From a virus, in IMG/VR virus record IMGVR_UViG_3300021962_000455, positions 1-29,699 of that record: a DNA stretch of 29,699 nucleotides; one strand, 5' to 3'. Made by a program: the position numbers and the translations under genes. The notes beneath the pieces were generated by a model, which worked only from the letters and a program-made list of their open reading frames with translations, made no database searches and was not told where the DNA came from. Below are positions 7,270 to 14,709 of the stretch, in pieces. The stretch's first letter is position 1. Every line of letters starts with the position of its first letter.

Positions 7270-8141
7270 TGTCTGATTTCAAAAAGTTAATGGAGCAAAC
7301 TTCAAGAACATCTTTAGAAGAGAGTGTTCCTGGTTATTTTGAATTGAAAGATAAGATTGCTAAATTAGAGAAATCTGGCATTCGTGTTAGTGATGTTAAG
7401 CATTCATCTTCACAAGCATCATATGTAACTGTTGACGGTGAAGGCTATAAAAGAAAATATATTTTTACTTCTTCTGGAACTAAAGTTGAAAACATGGGGC
7501 AAGTAAAAGTTAAAGACGATGATGAAGATGAACCTAAAGCAAAATCAGGTCGTGGTCGCCCAAAGAAAGTTAAAGAAGATTTTAACATCGATGAAGAATT
7601 AGATGGTGATAACATTAGTGAAGAAAACGAAGAATTATCTGATGATTCTGAATTAGCACAATTAGTAAAAGATGCAGGTATTGATATCAAAGATGTTTTA
7701 TCAATCAGCGATACTGATTTTGAAGCAGAGATTGAGGCAATTGATGATTTCGAAGATATCGAAGACCTTTATGATGATGAAGAATTTGAACAAGAAGAAG
7801 GTGATATTAGCGAAGTGTTAAGCACACAAGCGAGAATGAGAAAGGCACAGCAAGCAAGACGCAACAAGTCTAAACTTCAGTCTCGCAGAAAGTTGCAATT
7901 AAAGCGCACATCAACACCACAGCGTTTAGACATGAAGGCAAGACGCCAAGCAATTCGTTTGATACATAAAAGAATTTTAAAAACTAGAGACTATTCAAAA
8001 TTGCCTCCAGGAGAAAAGGTTCGTGTTGATAAGATTGTTCAAAGATTAAGACCAGTTATTAATCGTATGGTTCCTAAACTAAGACCAAAGATTAAGAGTG
8101 CGGAACAACAAAGAATTCGAAATGCAAATAAACCAAAATGA
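7269..8141 (+). CDS. AT-hook-like protein with acidic centre and basic C-terminus
   Basis: The 290-residue protein has three zones. The N-terminal 80 residues start MSDFKKLMEQTSRTSLEE and contain a small beta region around VTVDGEGYKRKYIF. An AT-hook-like GRGRPKK at 94-100 is followed by a strongly acidic stretch (104-180). The C-terminal third (185-290) is very basic and helical, with RKAQQARRNK, KARRQAIRLIHKRIL and PPGEKVRVDKIVQRLRP. The basic C-terminal zone is familiar from marine T4-like phage proteins, but I know no function for it. DNA binding is likely from composition. LEE at 16-18 would fit a prohead-protease cut. The ATG sits on the TAATG of the previous stop, so the two genes are translationally coupled. 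Confidence 0.7.
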   Translation: MSDFKKLMEQTSRTSLEESVPGYFELKDKIAKLEKSGIRVSDVKHSSSQASYVTVDGEGYKRKYIFTSSGTKVENMGQVKVKDDDEDEPKAKSGRGRPKKVKEDFNIDEELDGDNISEENEELSDDSELAQLVKDAGIDIKDVLSISDTDFEAEIEAIDDFEDIEDLYDDEEFEQEEGDISEVLSTQARMRKAQQARRNKSKLQSRRKLQLKRTSTPQRLDMKARRQAIRLIHKRILKTRDYSKLPPGEKVRVDKIVQRLRPVINRMVPKLRPKIKSAEQQRIRNANKPK

Positions 8142-8695
8142 AAAAATTTAAAGACCACCTATACGAAGAGGCAATTCTAAATGCTATTGCATGGCATATG
8201 GAAAATGCACCACTACACGAAAGTATTTTTAGAGTAGGTTCAGAAAATTATTTCAAATTATGGCGCACCGCAAGAGCATTATATAATGAAGGTGCAATCG
8301 CTTATAATGAAAAATGCACAGATACATATCTATTAGAAGAAACAGATATTGGTGAAATTGCAGAATATGAAGGTCATCATGTTCCTCTTGATTGCCCCAT
8401 GATTGAAGAAGAAGACGAAAAAGATATTGAGTTAGGTAAACCAAAGCGTGGTGGTCCTAAAAAGTTTTTTGTTTATGTTAAAGACCCATCAACAGGTAAT
8501 GTCAAGAAAGTTACTTTTGGTGATACTACAGGGTTGAGTGTTAAACTTAATGACCCCGAAGCAAGAAAAAGTTTTGCGGCGAGACACCAATGTTCAACAC
8601 AAAAAGATAGAACAAGTGCCGCCTATTGGTCATGCAATTTACCTCGTTATGCTAAATCATTAGGACTATCTGGTGGCGGAAATTTCTATTGGTAA
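8138..8695 (+). CDS. Conserved T4-like phage protein of unknown function
   Basis: This 185-residue protein has an N-terminal helical part starting MKKFKDHLYEEAIL, an acidic middle (EEEDEKDIE near 90-97) and a well-defined C-terminal domain from about 104. That domain contains KKFFVYVKDPSTGNVKKVTF, DPEARKSFAARHQCS, SAAYWSCNLPRY and a GGGNFYW end. The two cysteines (152 and 166) and His150 could bind a metal. I have the impression that the domain is common in marine T4-like phages, but its function is unknown to me. LYE at 8-10 fits the capsid-targeting pattern of the preceding genes. It overlaps the previous gene by 4 bases, and the next gene starts 23 bases before its end. Confidence 0.75.
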   Translation: MKKFKDHLYEEAILNAIAWHMENAPLHESIFRVGSENYFKLWRTARALYNEGAIAYNEKCTDTYLLEETDIGEIAEYEGHHVPLDCPMIEEEDEKDIELGKPKRGGPKKFFVYVKDPSTGNVKKVTFGDTTGLSVKLNDPEARKSFAARHQCSTQKDRTSAAYWSCNLPRYAKSLGLSGGGNFYW

Positions 8696-8990
8696 ACCAT
8701 ATCAAGAGTTACTTGGTGATGGTTATAAGATAAGAAACTTTTTTGATAATGTGGATGATGCTGAACTAGTGTGGCATCGTGACAGAGAAAAAAGAATTGT
8801 CGAAGTCATTGTGTGTGACAGTTGGCAATTGCAGATGGATAATGAACTTCCTTTTGTAATGCAAGAGGGTTGTGAATACGAAATACCTGCGATGGTTTAT
8901 CATAGAATTATCAAAGGTAAAGGCATATTAAAATTAAAAATAAAGGAAGATAAATGTCATTCGAATTCGATTTTACAGAAGAAAAACTAG
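8673..8990 (+). CDS. Small conserved beta-rich (cupin-like) phage protein
   Basis: The 105-residue frame is read from a GTG at 8673, which has TAGGA (8661-8665) seven bases upstream. The protein contains AELVWHRDREKRIVEV, SWQLQMDNELPF and an EYEIPAMVYHRIIKG segment, an alternating beta pattern with two His residues that recalls a small cupin or jelly-roll fold. The function is unknown. It overlaps the preceding gene by 23 bases and the endolysin start by 37 bases. The last residues (KCHSNSILQKKN) are dictated by the shared bases. Confidence 0.7.
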   Translation: MAEISIGKPYQELLGDGYKIRNFFDNVDDAELVWHRDREKRIVEVIVCDSWQLQMDNELPFVMQEGCEYEIPAMVYHRIIKGKGILKLKIKEDKCHSNSILQKKN

Positions 8991-9586
8991 CAAAAATTAT
9001 TCCTAATGCCGCCTATGGCGTCAATGTTTGGTTTAACGAATTAACTGAGTTACTACCAGTTTTTGAAATTACTACAGTTGGTCGTGTTGCCGCTTTTATT
9101 GCACAGACAGCGCACGAATCAGGTGGGTATAGAGCATTGGCAGAAAATTTAAACTATTCAGCAGACGGTTTAAATAAAATTTTTCCTAAGTATTTTGCAA
9201 ATGCTGGTCGTGATGCCAATCAATATGCAAGACAACCAGAAAAAATTGCTAATGTAGTTTATGCAAATCGCATGGGTAATGGAACTACTGAATCTGGTGA
9301 CGGTTGGAGATATTGCGGTAGAGGTTTGCTACAATTAACAGGTAAACAAAACTATTCTAATTTTGCACAATATGCTGGCATTGCTGTTGAAGAAGCACCT
9401 GGTTATATTGAGACACCAAGAGGTGCAGTTCATTCAGCATGCTGGTTCTGGTTTTCAAATGACTTAAATACTTTCGCCGATGCAGGAGATTTTGTCGGTA
9501 TGACAAAGCGCATCAATGGCGGAACAATTGGACTTGATGACCGCATCAAGCATTACAACGAGGCTGTTCATATTTTTGGAGCATAA
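8954..9586 (+). CDS. Endolysin, glycoside hydrolase family 19 (chitinase-like)
   Basis: The 210-residue protein matches phage GH19 lysins that cut the glycan strands of peptidoglycan. The diagnostic AAFIAQTAHESGGY segment carries the likely catalytic Glu55. A second conserved block, ESGDGWRYCGRGLLQLTG, follows near 115-132 and then KQNYSNFAQYAG. The C-terminal ACWFWFSNDL and KRINGGTIGLDDR segments are also typical. There is no signal peptide, so export would need a holin. The ATG at 8954 has a strong AAGGAAGA site and lies 37 bases inside the preceding gene. The spanin pair lies 5 kb away, at 14710. Confidence 0.92.
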   Translation: MSFEFDFTEEKLAKIIPNAAYGVNVWFNELTELLPVFEITTVGRVAAFIAQTAHESGGYRALAENLNYSADGLNKIFPKYFANAGRDANQYARQPEKIANVVYANRMGNGTTESGDGWRYCGRGLLQLTGKQNYSNFAQYAGIAVEEAPGYIETPRGAVHSACWFWFSNDLNTFADAGDFVGMTKRINGGTIGLDDRIKHYNEAVHIFGA

Positions 9587-9587
9587 A

Positions 9588-9833
9588 ATGAATCTTAAAA
9601 AGTTTTTAGTAGGAATTAATGTTGTCATTTGGTCTTTTGTTGGTTATCAGGTTGCATATGCAGAAACAAAACCTGCGCCTAAAGTAGATTGCACACAAAA
9701 GAAAAATGAAGGCAAGATTGAGTGTAAAGCACCACCAAAGTCTGATGCTAAACCAGAAATTAAAAAACCTGAAAAGGTTCAAAGAAAAGCGCCTGCTGAT
9801 GTAAAGAAAAAAGCAGACGCCAATAACAAATAA
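9588..9833 (+). CDS. Small secreted Lys/Pro-rich protein
   Basis: The gene starts at the ATG at 9588, one base after the endolysin stop. An upstream in-frame ATG at 9516 lies inside the endolysin and is less likely. The 81-residue product begins MNLKKFLVGINVVIW and has a signal peptide with probable cleavage after VAYA (about residue 24). The mature part is short and dominated by Lys, Pro and Ala, with two Cys residues flanking KKNEGKIE. There is no lipobox, so it is not an o-spanin. Its position after the endolysin suggests a periplasmic or envelope role, but no family is recognised. Confidence 0.7.
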   Translation: MNLKKFLVGINVVIWSFVGYQVAYAETKPAPKVDCTQKKNEGKIECKAPPKSDAKPEIKKPEKVQRKAPADVKKKADANNK

Positions 9834-9842
9834 GGAAACATA

Positions 9843-10388
9843 ATGTCACAATTGCAGAGCATTCTAGAAGAGTTGCAAAATAAACAGAAAATTGAGCAAG
9901 GTAGATTGCCTAAGATTTTTTGTGACATGGACCAAGTTCTTGTCAATTTTATGTTGGGTGCTCAAGAAATATTGGGTGTTCCTTTTAATGAATATCCAGG
10001 AGAGAAAGAAGAGAAGTGGCAGAAACTAAAACAAGTAAATGGTTTTTGGGCAAATCTTCCAATCATGCCTGATGGTATGTTATTGTGGAAATATATTCGT
10101 GATTTTGAACCTGCTATTCTTTCAACACCATCACGCAGAATGCCTACATGTAAAGTAGAAAAGATTTTGTGGTTAAGAACACATTTGCGTTTTGTTGGTG
10201 AAACTCATATTGTAAGAAGACAAGATAAAAAGAAATATGCTGTTACTGATGACGGATATCCCAACTTGCTAATAGATGATTATAAGAAAAACATTCTAGA
10301 ATGGGAAACAGCAGGTGGGATTGGTATTCTTCATAAAGATACATTATCAACAATTAGAAAATTAAAGAATTTGGGATACACTAAATAA
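9843..10388 (+). CDS. HAD-superfamily phosphatase, deoxyribonucleotidase-like
   Basis: The 181-residue protein has the HAD motif I strand KIFCDMDQVLVNF with nucleophile Asp28 and acid/base Asp30. The usual DxDGV glycine is replaced by Gln31. Motif II is probably AILSTPSRR near 110-118, and motif IV is LLIDDYKKNI near 160, followed by AGGIGILH. This layout resembles the 5'(3')-deoxyribonucleotidase (NT5C-like) group, which dephosphorylates nucleotides. The first 20 residues (MSQLQSILEELQNKQKIEQG) precede the HAD core and contain LEE, so a processing peptide is conceivable. A second HAD protein is at 26723. The AAGGAAAC site precedes the ATG. Substrate is inferred from family only. Confidence 0.85.
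   Translation: MSQLQSILEELQNKQKIEQGRLPKIFCDMDQVLVNFMLGAQEILGVPFNEYPGEKEEKWQKLKQVNGFWANLPIMPDGMLLWKYIRDFEPAILSTPSRRMPTCKVEKILWLRTHLRFVGETHIVRRQDKKKYAVTDDGYPNLLIDDYKKNILEWETAGGIGILHKDTLSTIRKLKNLGYTK
10381..10387 (+). promoter_or_regulatory. Possible late promoter upstream of the structural gene
   Basis: CTAAATA at 10381-10387 overlaps the end of the HAD gene and matches the last six bases of the T4 late -10 box TATAAATA. A start near 10395 would leave a leader of about 65 bases containing the hairpin ATGTTA-8 bases-TAACAT (about 10411-10430). The motif is short and AT-rich, so chance is a real alternative. There is no -35 match. Confidence 0.3.
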
Positions 10389-10460
10389 TAGACAGACCTA
10401 GAAATGGTGATGTTAGATAATAATAACATTACATCTAGTTAATTTAAATAGGAGAAAAAA

Positions 10461-10907
10461 ATGGCCGACCAAAAAATATCACAATTAGTTGCCGCTACGG
10501 CAGCCGCAGCCGCTGATTTACTAAGCATTGTTCAAGGCGGAACAAATAAAAAATTAACATTCGCAAACTTGTTTAACAATATCGATGGTGATGTTGCATT
10601 AACTGGTGTTTTATCATTAAAAGGAACACCACAGACATTGACAGCAAGTGGTGCAGTTAGTTTGACCACAGCAATTACTCTTTTCACTCCAGCAGCTTCT
10701 CTTGCCGCAACATTGGCAGACGCAACAAAAGAAGGTCAAGTTAAAGTTCTTGTTCAAACAAATGCAACAGCAAACACAGTAGTAACACCAACAACACCAT
10801 CAGGTTTTACTACACTAACATTCAATGCGGCTGGTGATACAGCAACATTAATTTGGACAAACAGTAAGTGGAATATTCTATCTGTAAATAGCGTAGCAAT
10901 TGCATAA
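10461..10907 (+). CDS. Probable virion structural protein (fibre/decoration type)
   Basis: The 148-residue product is rich in Ala, Thr, Ser and Val and almost free of Cys, Arg and Trp, as in secreted-style beta structural proteins. It begins MADQKISQLVAATAAAAADL, the 'kISqL...a..aDl' opening common to phage tail-fibre and baseplate-associated proteins, followed by IVQGGTNKKLTFANLF. The C-terminal half (AATLADATKEGQVKVLV, then GDTATLIWTNSKWNIL) resembles a small fibre-like beta domain. It has the best ribosome site in the window (AGGAGAAAAAAATG) and a 72-base leader with a possible late promoter at 10381, consistent with high late expression. Confidence 0.7.
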   Translation: MADQKISQLVAATAAAAADLLSIVQGGTNKKLTFANLFNNIDGDVALTGVLSLKGTPQTLTASGAVSLTTAITLFTPAASLAATLADATKEGQVKVLVQTNATANTVVTPTTPSGFTTLTFNAAGDTATLIWTNSKWNILSVNSVAIA

Positions 10908-10916
10908 TTGAAATAA

Positions 10917-11279
10917 ATGGAATTTGAATTGAACGAGAGAAACTTTCTTCTTTACGCAATGCATAATTATGAAAACCCGCAATGTGTAAATATAGAAGAG
11001 TTTCATGAAGATATACAGAGGTTAAAATATTTAAAAAGATTATTTAAAAGATTTGAAGAAAAAAGCGAAATCAAAGAGCGTTTAATTTTAAATCATTTAG
11101 TAGTCTTAGGTAATGTTTATAAACCTGAAACATTGAGAAAGATTCTATTCTTTAAGATAGAAAAGGAGCACTGGCCGATGTTAAAAACATTTCTTTGCTT
11201 TTTGAATCTTATGAGTGTAGAAGACAATGAAAATATTCCTTTACATGTAGAAACAATTAAAACTTTAAGAAATATCTAA
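10917..11279 (+). CDS. Conserved T4-like phage protein, unknown function
   Basis: The 120-residue helical protein contains ERNFLLYAMHNYENPQCVN, KYLKRLFKRFEEKSEIKERLI, LNHLVVLGNVYKPETLRKILFF and a C-terminal LKTFLCFLNLM segment. I recognise the pattern as a family recurring in marine T4-like phages, often next to a homologue of the following gene, but I know of no function. The ATG at 10917 has little ribosome-site sequence, so translation may depend on the preceding structural gene, which ends nine bases earlier. Only one base separates its stop from the next ATG. Confidence 0.75.
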   Translation: MEFELNERNFLLYAMHNYENPQCVNIEEFHEDIQRLKYLKRLFKRFEEKSEIKERLILNHLVVLGNVYKPETLRKILFFKIEKEHWPMLKTFLCFLNLMSVEDNENIPLHVETIKTLRNI

Positions 11280-11280
11280 T

Positions 11281-12027
11281 ATGGGTAGACTGTTTGACCA
11301 ACTGTTAACATTCAGAATCCTTAAACTTCTTACAACGAAGTTTGAGGATACTCCTGCATTTAAGGCAGGTTTAATAGATGCAACAGGTAAACCACTCAAA
11401 GATATTAATACATTAACAAGTGCCGAGCAGATTGTTTATACTGCATTAGACAGATTAGTTTTTAGATTAAAAAGATTATTAACTAAATATTATCCTCAGT
11501 CAAAACAAAGATTATCATCCTTTGCAACAGCATTATATTTAATTAAAGAACATTCTGATTATTCTGATTTGCTTGATGATGAATTTTTAGAAGATGAGAT
11601 TGAAGAATTAATGATAGATGACGATATTCTTATTGAAGAGATGTTAGATGTTGGTTTATACATAAACAATTTAGGATTTTTATCACCATCTAATTTTTTA
11701 GTTGAGAATGGTGTTCCAGCAAACGCAGTTGGTTCTGGTGGTGTTGATTTGGAACCAAAAGCAAGTGCTGGACTATTAAGAAGAAAAGTAAAAGTCTTTA
11801 ATGTTTCAAATAACTTGTATTCTAAATTTATTGCAGGTAAAAAGAAATATACTCGTTGGTCAAATTATATTGATATGACTAATGAAGGTGATAAAGAACT
11901 CTATGATTATGCTAGAAAAAATCATCGTGCTGTTATAATTTTACAAAATTCAGATAACGGCTTAAAAAAAGCAATCAGATTCAATCGCTACGGTGGTGGG
12001 TCTTGGCATAAAATAGGAAAAAATTAA
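11281..12027 (+). CDS. Conserved marine T4-like phage protein, unknown function
   Basis: The 248-residue protein begins MGRLFDQLLTFRILKLLTT, a start familiar from marine T4-like phages. Residues 1-90 are helical and basic (VYTALDRLVFRLKRLLTKYY). Residues 98-130 are very acidic (LLDDEFLEDEIEELMIDDD). The C-terminal third has a Gly-rich turn (GSGGVDLEP) and a basic beta region (KKKYTRWSNYIDM). The function is unknown to me; a head or internal role is possible given the neighbouring structural gene. The gene runs directly into the next ATG without a gap. Confidence 0.7.
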   Translation: MGRLFDQLLTFRILKLLTTKFEDTPAFKAGLIDATGKPLKDINTLTSAEQIVYTALDRLVFRLKRLLTKYYPQSKQRLSSFATALYLIKEHSDYSDLLDDEFLEDEIEELMIDDDILIEEMLDVGLYINNLGFLSPSNFLVENGVPANAVGSGGVDLEPKASAGLLRRKVKVFNVSNNLYSKFIAGKKKYTRWSNYIDMTNEGDKELYDYARKNHRAVIILQNSDNGLKKAIRFNRYGGGSWHKIGKN

Positions 12028-12492
12028 ATGTCAATAGAGACTGAAGTTGAATTACTGAAGAAAGATATTGCTCAAGTAAATAATATTATGGGCAAGTTGG
12101 ATACCGCTATTGAGAAAATGAGTGATGTTGCTTTAGGTGTAAGACAAATGCTTGCTGTTCATGAAGCAAGATTGGCACAAGGTGATGCAATTCACAAAGA
12201 ACTTTTTGATGCCATCGAAGACCGAAGAAAAGAGACAATGGATAGATATGAAAATCTACATGTCAAAATTAGTCAAGTTAAAAAAGAGTTAGAGATGGAA
12301 AACGAAAAGATAGAAAAAGATATTCTAAAAGAATTAAAAGAGATGCGTCATGACCAGGAAGCACAACATAATGCCATGCTTTCTCGTATTGGTGATTTAG
12401 AAAATTGGAAGTGGAAAGTCGTTGGACTTGCCGCAGGCATTGCTTTTATCTTCAGTAACTTCTCAACACTAACCAAAATTCTCGGTGGTTAA
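12028..12492 (+). CDS. Coiled-coil protein with one C-terminal membrane segment
   Basis: Residues 1-125 of this 154-residue protein form an almost continuous heptad-type helix (TEVELLKKDIAQVNNIMGK through KKELEMENEKIEKDILKEL). A tryptophan-flanked membrane segment follows at about 128-149 (WKWKVVGLAAGIAFIFSNF). This layout resembles XhlA/hemolysin-type and other phage membrane-tethered coiled-coil proteins, sometimes linked to lysis. It could be a holin accessory or membrane anchor. It is the last gene before the promoter at 12496 that serves the primase. Confidence 0.7.
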   Translation: MSIETEVELLKKDIAQVNNIMGKLDTAIEKMSDVALGVRQMLAVHEARLAQGDAIHKELFDAIEDRRKETMDRYENLHVKISQVKKELEMENEKIEKDILKELKEMRHDQEAQHNAMLSRIGDLENWKWKVVGLAAGIAFIFSNFSTLTKILGG

Positions 12493-12495
12493 CTC

Positions 12496-12524
12496 TTGAC
12501 ATTTAATTAAGTCTATTGTATAGT
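12496..12524 (+). promoter_or_regulatory. sigma70-type promoter for primase
   Basis: TTGACA (12496-12501), exactly 17 bp, then TATAGT (12519-12524). A transcript starting near 12531 would have a leader of about 22 bases before the ATG at 12553. It lies in the 60-base gap after the coiled-coil membrane gene. Confidence 0.85.
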
Positions 12525-12552
12525 TGTGTAATCTCTATACAATGGATATGCT

Positions 12553-13548
12553 ATGAGTTTATATGTTGATATCAAATACCTAAATGAAATCTCTTTTCGC
12601 TTACAGAAGTTTGCGAAGAAAGGTTCATATCTATTTAATTTCCGTTGCCCATATTGCGGAGATAGTTCCAAAAGTAAAAATAAAGCAAGAGGTTATGTTT
12701 ACAAAGTAAAAGGTACCATGCTTTTTAAATGCCATAACTGTGGCAAAGGAACATCATTTGGGGCGCTTTTAAAATATCTAGATACAGAGAAGTATAAACA
12801 ATACATCATGGAGCGTTTCACCAACGGAGAAACGAAGAGAACAATGCATGATGAACCGGTATTCGATATACCGAAGTATGAACCAAAGAAGACTTTCGCA
12901 GGTCTAAAGAGTATTGCCGCACTTAAAGATGACCATCCCGCTAAACAATATGTGGTCAATAGGCAGATTCCTGAAGAGTATCACGCCAAACTCTTCTTTG
13001 CACCAAAATTCTTTTCTTGGTGTAACACACAGATTCCAAATAAGTTTCCAGAAATCAAGGAAGAACATCCTCGATTGATTATTCCTTTTTATGATGATGA
13101 GGGTCAAATCTTTGCGTTTCAAGGTAGAGCATTCGGTAACGAGATGCCTAAATATATCACACTTAAACTTGATACAACAAGAGATAAGGTTTATGGTTTA
13201 GACACCGTGGATTTTACTAAAACTGTATTTGTTGTTGAAGGACCGATTGATTCAATGTTTCTAAATAATTCAATAGCAATGGCGGGTGCAGATATGTCAC
13301 CTAGTGTCAATGCTGATTATATTTTTGTTTATGACAATGAACCACGCAATAAAGAAATTGTTCGTAGCATGGAGAAAGTTATAGACGAAGGTTATGCAAT
13401 ATGTATTTGGCCAGAAACAGTTGAACAAAAAGATATTAATGATATGATTCTTAACGGCAAAACAAAACAACAAGTTGCAAGTCTAATTCTTGAAAACTCC
13501 TATAAAAATTTAGAAGCAAAAATGAAAATCTCAAGCTGGAAAAAATGA
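12553..13548 (+). CDS. 61: DNA primase, T4 gp61 type
   Basis: This primase makes the RNA primers for lagging-strand synthesis with the helicase at 77. The 331-residue length fits T4 gp61. The N-terminal zinc-binding domain has CPYC (32-35) and CHNC (60-63), with GTSFGALLKYL after it. The central region contains PRLIIPFYDDEGQIFAFQGRA as two strands of the catalytic core. The Toprim domain shows VFVVEGPIDSMF with the catalytic Glu, then IFVYDNEPRN as the acidic metal-binding strand and KDINDMIL near the end. The gene has its own promoter at 12496. It overlaps the following gene by 4 bases. Confidence 0.95.
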   Translation: MSLYVDIKYLNEISFRLQKFAKKGSYLFNFRCPYCGDSSKSKNKARGYVYKVKGTMLFKCHNCGKGTSFGALLKYLDTEKYKQYIMERFTNGETKRTMHDEPVFDIPKYEPKKTFAGLKSIAALKDDHPAKQYVVNRQIPEEYHAKLFFAPKFFSWCNTQIPNKFPEIKEEHPRLIIPFYDDEGQIFAFQGRAFGNEMPKYITLKLDTTRDKVYGLDTVDFTKTVFVVEGPIDSMFLNNSIAMAGADMSPSVNADYIFVYDNEPRNKEIVRSMEKVIDEGYAICIWPETVEQKDINDMILNGKTKQQVASLILENSYKNLEAKMKISSWKK

Positions 13549-14000
13549 CAAAGAACATCTACGAACTAATGGATATTTGTAGAGAATTAACAAAGAGTAT
13601 TAGACACTCTGAGGGCAGTCTCTTTGACCATTTGTTTGGATGTTGGAAGTTAGCAATGAGAAAAGGTTATTCTGATGATATTTGTGTTGCTTTATTACTT
13701 CACTCAATATATGGAACTGCTTCATTTAAAATTGACAGTTTAGAAAGTAGAGAAACAATAAAACAATATGTTGGTGAGCATATCGAAAATCTTATATTTC
13801 AGTTTTGTAATTTACCTAATAGAGCGGAGATGTTGTTAGAATACTCTTGGCCAGATGAAGAGTTGAGATATAAACTTGCACAAATGGATTATATTAATAT
13901 TCTTGAGCAAAAAAATAGATTCCCTGTAGAGATGCAGGATGAAATAAAAAATGTAATTGAACTATATGAAAGGTTTTTAAATGAGCGTAAAGTTAATTAG
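13545..14000 (+). CDS. HD-superfamily-like protein (LLHSIYGT type)
   Basis: The 151-residue helical protein has SLFDHLFGCWKLAMRKGY (about 25-42), then VALLLHSIYGTASF near 48-61. His28 and the His-Ser pair of HSIYGT resemble an HD-type metal site in which Asp has become Ser. I recall this pattern as a catalogued family of unknown function (DUF6817), with HD hydrolases and MIOX-type oxidases as distant relatives. Its 4-base overlap with the primase and 20-base overlap with ThyX suggest a link to nucleotide metabolism. The activity is not established. Confidence 0.7.
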   Translation: MTKNIYELMDICRELTKSIRHSEGSLFDHLFGCWKLAMRKGYSDDICVALLLHSIYGTASFKIDSLESRETIKQYVGEHIENLIFQFCNLPNRAEMLLEYSWPDEELRYKLAQMDYINILEQKNRFPVEMQDEIKNVIELYERFLNERKVN

Positions 14001-14661
14001 TTATACACAACCAGCACCAGACTTTAACGAAAAGATTGAAGACGCACAAGACTTAGTTGCTTATTGTGCTAGAGTATCAAATCCAAGCAATCAATTAAAT
14101 ACAGAGAGTGCAGACAAGTTAATAGGTTATCTTATTAAGTGGAAACATTGGTCACCATTTGAAATGGTTAGTGCATGTTTAGAGATTGATACTACAAGAG
14201 ATATTGCAAGACAAATTCTACGCCATCGTTCTTTCTCTTTTCAAGAATTTTCACAGCGTTATGCTGACCCCACAAAAGATTTAAATTTTGTTGTTCGTGA
14301 AGCAAGACTTCAAGACGAAAAAAATAGACAAAATAGTATTGAGACTGAAGATAAGATGCTTCAAATCGAATGGGAACGAGCGCAACAAAGAGTAATTTAT
14401 GCGGCCAAGAGAGAATATGAGTGGGCGATTGAAAATGGTATTGCAAAAGAGCAAGCGAGAGCAGTTTTACCTGAAGGACTAATCCAATCTCGCATATATA
14501 TGAATGGAACTATCCGTTCATGGGTTCATTTTATTGAAACCCGAACTCACATCTCTACACAGAAAGAGCATAGACAAATCGCTAATGAGTGTGCATTTGC
14601 TATTGCTAAAATTTTCCCTTTGATTCAGAATTTCAATTGGGAACAAAAGTCGAATTCTTGA
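13981..14661 (+). CDS. thyX: Flavin-dependent thymidylate synthase ThyX
   Basis: ThyX makes dTMP from dUMP using FAD, methylene-tetrahydrofolate and NADPH. The 226-residue length fits the family. The signature RHRx7S is present as RHR at 81-83 and Ser91 (RHRSFSFQEFS), followed by QRYADP. IKWKHWSPFEMVSACLEI at 52-69 is the conserved His/Ser-containing region. The C-terminal ARAVLPEGLIQSRIYMNGTIRSWVHFIETR contains the usual LP and Asn-Arg-Ser residues (spread over about 158-187). The ATG at 13981 has an AAAGG site and overlaps the HD-like gene. With NrdA/B and dCMP deaminase it forms a dTTP-supply set. Confidence 0.97.
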   Translation: MSVKLISYTQPAPDFNEKIEDAQDLVAYCARVSNPSNQLNTESADKLIGYLIKWKHWSPFEMVSACLEIDTTRDIARQILRHRSFSFQEFSQRYADPTKDLNFVVREARLQDEKNRQNSIETEDKMLQIEWERAQQRVIYAAKREYEWAIENGIAKEQARAVLPEGLIQSRIYMNGTIRSWVHFIETRTHISTQKEHRQIANECAFAIAKIFPLIQNFNWEQKSNS

Positions 14662-14709
14662 AAAAACAGAATTTATACATATCAAACACAAGCAATAATG
14701 GAGTGAAAA

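Noticed and set aside
14658-14681. TTGAAA and TATACA before the i-spanin gene
   Set aside because: The spacing between the two is about 10 bases, too short for a sigma70 promoter, and no 17-bp partner is present.
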